Source of the DNA: JANNVK01 sp031414415 | GTDB taxonomy: Bacteria > Acidobacteriota > Blastocatellia > Pyrinomonadales > Pyrinomonadaceae | Assembly: GCA_031414415.1 (NCBI GenBank) | Contig: JANNVK010000011.1 | Location: forward strand, 1 to 27,033 | DNA: 27,033 nt | Direction of reading: 5' to 3' | In this document: piece after piece, positions 21,894 to 27,033 of the stretch | How the letters are laid out: each line of letters starts with the position of its first letter | Position numbering within the stretch: the stretch's first letter is position 1 | Program-made: the position numbers and the translations under genes | The notes under the pieces: model-generated | The model's database searches: none | What the model saw: only the letters and a program-made list of their open reading frames with translations | Told to the model about the DNA's origin: nothing

Positions 21894-22520
21894 ATGAGAG
21901 CATCATTCAAATTATTATCCGAACTGATTCCGCTGATTGAAGAATTTGAAGCCACGAACCAAAAAGTGGAAATGAAGAGTTTTTTGCAATTTGCTTCGGA
22001 AAAACAGATTTCCAAACGCAGCAAAGCCGCTCCTGTGGACGATAATTTGCAGATGTTGAGCAATCAGCTTGGCTTTTATCTCAATTATCTTTTTCGTTTT
22101 TTTAAGGGCTACACGAAAACTGCGTTACGCAACAGCCCGATTTCTACGTCCGATGATTTTGTGTTTTTGGCAACGCTCAGCCGCGTGCCTTCGATGCGTA
22201 AAACTGACTTGATAAAAAATAATATGATGGAACTGCCGTCGGGAATTGAAGTTATCAAACGCCTTTTGAAACACAAATTAGTCGCCGAATCGCCCGATCC
22301 CGAAGACAAACGTTCGACACGCCTGAGCCTGACGGATAAAGGCAGAAAAGAAATTTATTCGATCTTTGGCGAGATGAATAAGGTTGGCAATGTCTTAGTC
22401 GGAAAGTTAAGCGTCAGCGAGATAAAACAACTCCACAGTTTACTGGAAAAACTTTTTACGCATCATCAATTGATGAAAGAAATTGACTATTCCGAAGGCT
22501 TGGAAGTTTTATTGAAATAA
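21894..22520 (+). CDS. MarR-family transcriptional regulator
   Basis: A 208-aa regulator. Residues about 85-180 hold the winged helix-turn-helix: DDFVFLATLSRVPSMRKTDLI is followed by IEVIKRLLKHKLVAESPDPEDKRSTRLSLTDKG, the wing with the conserved D-x-R. An extended N-terminus (1-60) is longer than in minimal MarR proteins and may contribute to dimerisation or ligand binding. It contains no cysteine, so it does not sense oxidants as OhrR does. It is divergent from the ATP10-DoxX-redoxin operon, and repeated dyads lie between them. By position it controls both its own gene and that operon. Confidence 0.9.
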   Translation: MRASFKLLSELIPLIEEFEATNQKVEMKSFLQFASEKQISKRSKAAPVDDNLQMLSNQLGFYLNYLFRFFKGYTKTALRNSPISTSDDFVFLATLSRVPSMRKTDLIKNNMMELPSGIEVIKRLLKHKLVAESPDPEDKRSTRLSLTDKGRKEIYSIFGEMNKVGNVLVGKLSVSEIKQLHSLLEKLFTHHQLMKEIDYSEGLEVLLK

Positions 22521-22633
22521 AAATATTTCTTACTAATAATGTGTCCGAGAACATTGATTTCCATCCCGCTTTTTTACTCGTTGCTTTACAACTATAACTT
22601 TCGGCTTTACGGTCAATTGGTTTGTTGTGTTTT

Positions 22634-22662
22634 TTGTTTTAACGACATTCGAAATGTATAAT
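22634..22662 (+). promoter_or_regulatory. sigma-70 promoter giving a near-leaderless transcript
   Basis: TTGTTT (22634-22639), a 17-base spacer and a perfect TATAAT (22657-22662) lie upstream of the ATG at 22670. Start of transcription would fall about 6-8 bases after the -10 box, at or next to the ATG, so the mRNA would lack a Shine-Dalgarno leader. Confidence 0.6.
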
Positions 22663-22669
22663 AAAAATT

Positions 22670-23068
22670 ATGAATACAAATCAACAATTTCTGCAAAATT
22701 TATATGATGCCTTCAACAAACGTGAGATCGAAACAATCATTTCGTTTATGCAGCCAGACGTAAAATGGGCGAACGGAGTTGAAGGCGGCTTCGTTTACGG
22801 ACACGATGCAGTGCGTGAATACTGGACGAATCAATTCAAGAATATTCAACCGGAACTTGAGACATTAAAATTTGAAACGGACGAAAACAATCGTAATATC
22901 GTTACTGTTCATCAAATTATTAAAGACTTGCAAGGCAATGTTCTAATAGATGTAACAGTTCATCAAATCTTTACGATTGCAAATGGTTTAATTTCTCTTT
23001 ATGAAATCGGCGAAACCGAAACAATTCAGGAAATGATAGAAAAGACCAGAACTGCAAATGAGAAATAA
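22670..23068 (+). CDS. SnoaL/NTF2-like protein
   Basis: A 132-aa protein of the SnoaL-like / nuclear-transport-factor-2 fold. The N-terminal helix NLYDAFNKREIETIISFMQPDVKWANG is typical, followed by VYGHDAVREYWTNQF (an H-x-x-V-x-x-Y/F pattern of the family) and the strands VTVHQIIKDLQGN and VTVHQIFTIANGLISLYEIGE. Such proteins bind small hydrophobic ligands or serve as isomerase-like enzymes; no specific function can be named. It is monocistronic, between the MarR gene and a convergent gene. Confidence 0.85.
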   Translation: MNTNQQFLQNLYDAFNKREIETIISFMQPDVKWANGVEGGFVYGHDAVREYWTNQFKNIQPELETLKFETDENNRNIVTVHQIIKDLQGNVLIDVTVHQIFTIANGLISLYEIGETETIQEMIEKTRTANEK

Positions 23069-23133
23069 TGTTTCGGTTTGGCATAATGTGTTACTCGCCA
23101 AATTAATTGTTTTCGTTGATTGAATTTGATTTA

Positions 23134-23172
23134 GTGCTGCCTAAAAGCACGATTATTTTCTTTTTACTCATC
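23134..23172. terminator. weak hairpin between convergent genes
   Basis: GTGCT (23134-23138) pairs with AGCAC (23146-23150) around a 7-base loop, followed by a T-rich stretch ATTATTTTCTTTTT. It lies 66 bases after the NTF2-like gene stop and 23 bases before the end of the convergent DUF2310 gene. The stem is short, so confidence is low. Confidence 0.4.
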
Positions 23173-23757
23173 TTAAGAATGGTAATTGCTATACGCCGAC
23201 ATCAACAAGCATTTATCGCATTTATGCCGAATATAACCGTGAATTTCTTTTGCCAAATGCCACTCGCCGCCGCAACTCGGACACGGACGATTTCTATCTT
23301 TCACCTTTGAGCGTTTGGAAAAATTGGAGAGAAAATAATACGTTTTTACGCCTGTCGTTTCGGTAATTTTTGCCGCGACTTCACGACCTTGTTTTGAAAG
23401 TCCCGAATCAAAATCGCATTGCTGTTTGATTGCCCAACGCTCGCCTGTGCCGCAATTCAAATCAATCAGAACACAGCCAAAATATGCACTTTGCCAGCAA
23501 GTTAAATTCCAATAACCAAAATCGTGGAGCTTCGGCATCCGAAATAACGGCACTTGTCCTTCGCACGAACCGCACAAAATTGGAGAGTATTCTTTGTAAT
23601 AATAAAGCAAAAAATATTTATGTTTGGTGCAGCTACAAATCGAATCTTCTTGATCTTCACCGTAGCCAACCCATTCGATTTTCAGTTTTTGTCCGCACAA
23701 TTTTTCTAATTTAGCGATGCCGTCAACCACATATTTGTTGTGATATTTTTCGTCCAA
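23173..23757 (-). CDS. DUF2310-like zinc-ribbon protein (5' end uncertain)
   Basis: A 194-aa protein rich in Cys: CSC near 41-43, CGSC at 62-65 followed by QVPLFRMPKLHD, then GERWAIKQQ and SGLSKQGREVAAKI. Two C-terminal zinc-binding pairs follow: CPSC near 169-172 and CDKC near 184-187. This order matches the zinc-ribbon DUF2310 family. The assumed start TTG 23757 is weak. The same frame is open 17 codons further upstream, and those residues (TATEDALDEKYHNKYV) look like genuine family sequence, so the natural start is elsewhere, probably in the upstream gene across a frameshift. Function unknown; possibly nucleic-acid binding. Confidence 0.75.
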   Translation of the reverse strand: MDEKYHNKYVVDGIAKLEKLCGQKLKIEWVGYGEDQEDSICSCTKHKYFLLYYYKEYSPILCGSCEGQVPLFRMPKLHDFGYWNLTCWQSAYFGCVLIDLNCGTGERWAIKQQCDFDSGLSKQGREVAAKITETTGVKTYYFLSNFSKRSKVKDRNRPCPSCGGEWHLAKEIHGYIRHKCDKCLLMSAYSNYHS

Positions 23758-24674
23758 AGCATCTTCGGTCGCGGTCGGAAAAGTCGCGGAAATTCGTCCG
23801 CCTTTCTCACATCAATCGTCTTTGCAACTTGCTCGATTTCGTCCAACCATTTGTTCGTTGCGGTCGCGGCTTCGTGCCAGAGCATATAGTTGAAAAAATG
23901 AATCCAAGTGTTTCCTTCCTTGATTTTGAGGACATATTTCGCGTTATCTTCGTAGGTTAAATCCAACATAAAACGATGGTCTAAGGTGAGCGTCAAAATT
24001 ATTTCATTCGACTTTAATTCAGCCTCAGATTGATTATATTTGAGATTATTACAACCAACGTGCCACTTCTCGGAAACGTGGATTTGTTCAATCAAAAATT
24101 CGTTTGTAAAAGGCTTTTCCCAAAGTTCGTAAAACTCGATTGTGTCGCACATTCGATAATCGCCGCTGTTGAAATCCAACGGCTCAACGGAAAGCCCGCC
24201 GAATTCATCTTGTAAATGCAAATCACTGTATTTCAATACTTTACCGTTTTCAAAAACTTCGATTTGCCGCAAAACTTCGCATTCTTTATTGGTTTCAAAA
24301 TAGTATAAAGACGTTCCCCAACTGTCGGTTAAAGACTGTCCGGTTGTTTCGTTCCAATGTCTTTTTAAGTGAAGTCTTCCTTCGAAATGTTGAATTTTTG
24401 GCACAATTAACTGCCAATTTTCATCCTTAATTTCATCTCCAACCGGCAAACGAACTGACGGAATCAAACGCTCCTCACACGCTCCATACGCGACGAAATT
24501 TTTCTGTGCCAAAATTAACGAAACGTCATTAGGACCGCCGCAATTATACGGATCTGCATTCTGAAGCGGGCAACTTTGCCAGAAACAAACTTCGCAAATA
24601 TCCCACAAATGATCTTCTCTATCAAAGGTTTTGTAGCCGCAACACGGGCAAGTATATTTCTGTTTAGAGTCCAT
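23706..24674 (-). CDS. CPCC zinc-cluster protein with DUF6881-like domain
   Basis: A 322-aa protein. Residues 7-70 form a cysteine-rich CPCC domain: YTCPCCGYKTFDR, DICEVCFWQSCPLQNADPYNCGGPN and the YGACEER end. Residues about 105-168 look like DUF6881 (HWNETTG, LYYFETNKECEVLRQIEVFENGK). Residues 215-299 form a further unrecognised domain ending in KADEFPRLF. The last 23 residues are a low-quality out-of-frame read of the start of the next gene, suggesting a -1 frameshift near 23778. Both recognised domains occur near polymorphic-toxin immunity genes. It overlaps DUF3885 by 11 bases. Confidence 0.75.
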   Translation of the reverse strand: MDSKQKYTCPCCGYKTFDREDHLWDICEVCFWQSCPLQNADPYNCGGPNDVSLILAQKNFVAYGACEERLIPSVRLPVGDEIKDENWQLIVPKIQHFEGRLHLKRHWNETTGQSLTDSWGTSLYYFETNKECEVLRQIEVFENGKVLKYSDLHLQDEFGGLSVEPLDFNSGDYRMCDTIEFYELWEKPFTNEFLIEQIHVSEKWHVGCNNLKYNQSEAELKSNEIILTLTLDHRFMLDLTYEDNAKYVLKIKEGNTWIHFFNYMLWHEAATATNKWLDEIEQVAKTIDVRKADEFPRLFRPRPKMLWTKNITTNMWLTASLN

Positions 24675-25200
24675 CTTCCCTCGCTGAAAGCCAGTTTTTA
24701 TACTTTCTTTTGTAAAAATATTTGGTTGGTTCGTCTTTGAAAATTAAATCCATACCGCCGTCATACGCAGCAATCAGGCAATCTTCGCCGATGATAAATG
24801 CACGCAAATTGTCGTCTGCAATTTCCAATAACATCGGATTCAAACCGTTCGTTTCCCAAGTAGTTTCAAAGTTAAATGACTGAAAAACTGCTTCGCCATC
24901 TTTGTCCACGAAAACGCCGATGTTGGTAAAATTGAACATTTGAAAAAGAAAACTATCAATCTCAATAAAATTTACGACAACATTAATTTTCGCGTTTTGC
25001 AGGATTAAATCATCAATAATCGAGTTTTGCCGATTCAATAAAGCCTCTGATTCTTCTTTAGTTTGAGCGTAACGTTTCGATTCCGGCAAACTGTGAATCC
25101 GCAGCCAACGACTTTTCAAATTATGCTTGAAAAGATAATTTATCGGCAGAGTTTCAGGATAATTTTCCGCCCAAAATTGTTGAAATTCTTCTTTCGTCAT
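24664..25200 (-). CDS. DUF3885 protein
   Basis: A 178-aa protein. WLRIHSLPESKRYAQTKEESEALLNRQN (residues 32-59) is the signature of DUF3885, followed by VVVNFIE, NFTNIGVFVDKDGEAVFQSF, a loop with FIIGEDCLIAAYDGGMDLIF and the basic C-terminus. The family is common in Firmicutes and other bacteria, often near toxin or immunity genes, without proven function. It lies 10 bases after the AlkD-like gene and overlaps the CPCC gene by 11 bases. Start ATG 25200 fits. Confidence 0.8.
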   Translation of the reverse strand: MTKEEFQQFWAENYPETLPINYLFKHNLKSRWLRIHSLPESKRYAQTKEESEALLNRQNSIIDDLILQNAKINVVVNFIEIDSFLFQMFNFTNIGVFVDKDGEAVFQSFNFETTWETNGLNPMLLEIADDNLRAFIIGEDCLIAAYDGGMDLIFKDEPTKYFYKRKYKNWLSAREDGL

Positions 25201-25210
25201 TGCTAAAAAT

Positions 25211-26002
25211 TTATTTCTCGATTGTCCGCAAAGCCTTTTTGATAATGTAAGCCGTTTCTTTCGTTTTGCTTTCGGCTTCCCACTTTTTACAAAGTTCGAT
25301 TACAAACTGCGGTTGCGTTTTGCTCGCATCGTTCAACCAATTTCCGACGCTGTCTTGAACGTATTTTGCCGAATCGTTTTTGAGCGGTTCCAAAACCGCT
25401 AAACCTAATGTTGGTTGTTGTTTAAGTGTTTCGATATGCTCGCACCAAACGCCGCGTGGTCGCGTTGCCTCGCTCGCAAAACGTCTCACATTTGCGTCTT
25501 CGGAAGTTGTCCAAGTTGAAAGAATTTCGAGACTTTCGTCCAAATTTTCGGCGATTGAAGGACGAACCGCCAGCCACGCGATTTCTCGAACGCCAAAATG
25601 ACTGTCAGCCGCAAAAGGCTGAATTTTCTCCAACCTTTGAGCGACGGAAAACTGCGGATTTCTGCCGATTGTATAAGTCGCCCAACAGCGAACTGCATCG
25701 GACGTATGACGCGAAATTCGGCTCAATAATTCCGTATCGCCCGAAGCTAAAAGTCCTGTGCCGATGGCTTCGTTGATTGTGTTGACCGTTTGTTTTTTGA
25801 GATTTTCAATGTCCGCGAGAATCGGTTTCAGATACGGAAGTTTATTCGTTTGTTTGAGCAAATTTTCTAGCAGCAACCGTTGATTTACGGCTAACCATTC
25901 AACCAAATTCGCCGTTTCGATTTGCCCGGAATTCAGTTGTTCCAAAATTTCTTTCGGAATATCTTTGGTCGCACGCGAGCCTTTGCGTTTTGTTTCGGTC
26001 AT
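25211..26002 (-). CDS. AlkD-like DNA alkylation repair protein (HEAT-repeat)
   Basis: A 263-aa all-helical HEAT-repeat protein. The RCWATYTIGRNPQ and FGVREIAWLAVRPSI segments, VRRFASEATRPRGVWCEHI near 178-196 and SVGNWLNDASKTQPQFVIELCKKW near 222-245 match the DNA-alkylation-repair family (AlkC/AlkD type), which excises alkylated bases without flipping. Specific activity cannot be told from sequence. It lies 4 bases after the LytTR regulator gene and 10 bases before DUF3885, in one transcript. The Arg-Pro-Arg-Gly segment is typical of the AlkC-like side of the family. Confidence 0.8.
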   Translation of the reverse strand: MTETKRKGSRATKDIPKEILEQLNSGQIETANLVEWLAVNQRLLLENLLKQTNKLPYLKPILADIENLKKQTVNTINEAIGTGLLASGDTELLSRISRHTSDAVRCWATYTIGRNPQFSVAQRLEKIQPFAADSHFGVREIAWLAVRPSIAENLDESLEILSTWTTSEDANVRRFASEATRPRGVWCEHIETLKQQPTLGLAVLEPLKNDSAKYVQDSVGNWLNDASKTQPQFVIELCKKWEAESKTKETAYIIKKALRTIEK

Positions 26003-26006
26003 ATAA

Positions 26007-26798
26007 TTAAAGTTTCCCGCGATGATTCAACAACAAATCATCCAAATTTCGTCGATAATTTCTGCTTAAACGCAGTTGTGAACCGGTGGTCAAAACAACA
26101 GTATAATCTCCGTTGCGAAACGGGTGCAACTCTTTTATATAATTTAAGTTGACGATAGTTGACCGATGAATTCGACAGAATTTTTGCGGATCGAGCCGAT
26201 TTTCTAAACCCGACAAAGTTTCGTGCAGCAAAATCTTTTTGCCGTTTTGCAATAATTCAACGTAATCATCCGCCGCCAAAATTGCTTCGGTTTCTTCGAC
26301 ATTGACGAAACGCACGCGACCGTTTTCACGAATCATAAATCGCGTCGGAAAAATTTGCGGCGGCTGTAAGTTCAATCTTTCAAACAGTTTTTCGTAAATT
26401 TCAGTCGGCAAAATTGCTTTATTTTCACGCCGTAATTTAACTTGATTCAAGGCACGTTCAAGAGATTTTGCGAATCTTTCGCGGTCAAAAGGCTTGAGCA
26501 AATAATCGACCGCCGCGAGGTTAAAAGCCTCGACCGCGTGTTCGTCAAAAGCTGTTACGAAAACTACGACGGGCATTTCAGCACTTTGCATTTTTCGCAA
26601 AACGTCTAAACCTGTGCCGTTCGGCATTTGAATATCAAGGAAAATAATGTCGGGCTTTTGGGTTTCAATCGCTTGCAAAGTTTCCGCACCGCTTTGGCAA
26701 ATTGCAATAACTTCGCACAAATCATTTTCGCCCAAAAACATCAACAAAACATCACGGGCAAGTTCTTCGTCGTCTGCAATCAAAATTCGAGTCTTCAT
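26007..26798 (-). CDS. LytTR-family response regulator
   Basis: A 263-aa regulator with receiver domain (about 1-120: acidic cluster DDEE at 9-12, phospho-acceptor Asp55 in IIFLDIQMP, Thr in VFVTAFDEH, Lys in YLLKPFD) and a LytTR DNA-binding domain (about 150-260, with KFCRIHRSTIVNLNYIKELHPFRNGDY). It is the partner of the histidine kinase 3 bases upstream. This is the second LytS/LytTR pair in the window; the other is at 13404-15216 on the opposite strand. Confidence 0.92.
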   Translation of the reverse strand: MKTRILIADDEELARDVLLMFLGENDLCEVIAICQSGAETLQAIETQKPDIIFLDIQMPNGTGLDVLRKMQSAEMPVVVFVTAFDEHAVEAFNLAAVDYLLKPFDRERFAKSLERALNQVKLRRENKAILPTEIYEKLFERLNLQPPQIFPTRFMIRENGRVRFVNVEETEAILAADDYVELLQNGKKILLHETLSGLENRLDPQKFCRIHRSTIVNLNYIKELHPFRNGDYTVVLTTGSQLRLSRNYRRNLDDLLLNHRGKL

Positions 26799-26801
26799 TT
26801 T

Positions 26802-27033
26802 TTAGTTGTTAAATTGCCGAAACGGAATTTCGATGTTGACCGCAAAACCGGTTTCAGTTTGATTAAAATCGAAACGCTGTTTGTCGGCGTAGAGATTTTC
26901 AAGTCGGTCGGCGGTATTTGACAACCCGATGCCGAAATCCGGCGGCGATTTTTCGTCATAAGAACTGCCGTTGTCGCTCACGCAAAGCAGCAAACTTCCG
27001 TTTTTTCGCACCGCAGAAACTGAAATTGTTCCG
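26802..27033 (-). CDS. C-terminal part of a LytS-type histidine kinase (cut by the window edge)
   Basis: The frame is open from the right window edge to the stop at 26802. It shows the ATP-binding end of a GHKL kinase: LLLCVSDNGSSYDEKSPPDF (N box region, D-N-G) and GIGLSNTADRLENLYADKQRF (G box), ending in IEIPF. The start lies outside the window; an internal GTG at 27011 is not a credible start because the GHKL fold continues upstream. It precedes the LytTR regulator by 3 bases. Confidence 0.88.
   Translation of the reverse strand, partial: GTISVSAVRKNGSLLLCVSDNGSSYDEKSPPDFGIGLSNTADRLENLYADKQRFDFNQTETGFAVNIEIPFRQFNN

Noticed and set aside
23750..23800. Programmed -1 ribosomal frameshift at the CPCC/DUF2310 junction
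   Set aside because: No X-XXY-YYZ slippery heptamer in the right frame and no clear downstream pseudoknot; a mutation or sequence error is simpler.
1..27033. Assignment to Bacteroidota because of DUF2911 and LytTR systems
   Set aside because: Several genes have strong Shine-Dalgarno sequences, which are rare in Bacteroidota, and the 19555-20223 protein points to Acidobacteriota; the assignment stays tentative.

Overview
The DNA is A/T-rich and carries bacterial genes, many with Shine-Dalgarno sequences just upstream of their ATG (for example at 9076-9080 and 11613-11617). It encodes LytTR two-component systems, a DUF2911 protein, small exported domain proteins and an exported family (19555-20223) that I associate with Acidobacteriota. 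My best guess is a low-GC Acidobacteriota/Blastocatellia-like genome. Bacteroidota is the main alternative, but the clear Shine-Dalgarno sequences argue against it. There is no rRNA, tRNA or CRISPR array that I can recognise. Layout: (1) 1-9050 is an accessory region. It holds an edge gene fragment and a small HTH-like regulator on the minus strand, a divergent two-gene membrane/coiled-coil operon (893-2516) closed by a strong terminator, a 176-bp MITE-like element, two back-to-back PIN-domain toxin-antitoxin modules of different type (2944-3559 and 3743-4422), an anchored esterase, a metH remnant, and a 1081-residue helicase with a nuclease-like C-terminal domain (5708-8953). The helicase has a 22-bp palindrome in front and is bracketed by two copies of the same short coding tail. 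Codon use in the membrane operon and the helicase is richer in AGA/AAT/ATA than in the genes to the right, consistent with transfer. (2) 9091-15216, plus strand, looks like ordinary chromosome: an exported glycoside-hydrolase-like protein, cobS-cobC (overlapping, late cobalamin synthesis), two exported small-domain proteins, a signal-peptide-only gene stub followed by a palindrome, and a three-gene Fis / LytS-like kinase / LytTR regulator operon. (3) 15217-21788 is minus strand: a decayed DinB gene, a VOC + MmcQ/YjbR pair, a 343-residue unknown, a five-gene tightly packed operon ending in a chorismate-mutase-like gene at its 5' end, an exported Acidobacteriota-type protein, and a three-gene redox operon (ATP10/TlpA-like, DoxX, redoxin). 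(4) 21894-23068 is plus strand: a MarR regulator divergent from the redox operon, with repeated dyads between them, and an NTF2/SnoaL-like gene whose promoter sits so close that the transcript would be nearly leaderless. (5) 23173-27033 is minus strand: one tightly packed run of histidine kinase (cut by the window edge), LytTR regulator, AlkD-like HEAT protein, DUF3885, CPCC-DUF6881 and DUF2310, the last two probably split by a frameshift. The best candidates for something undescribed are the helicase-nuclease unit and the HTH-controlled membrane/coiled-coil pair.
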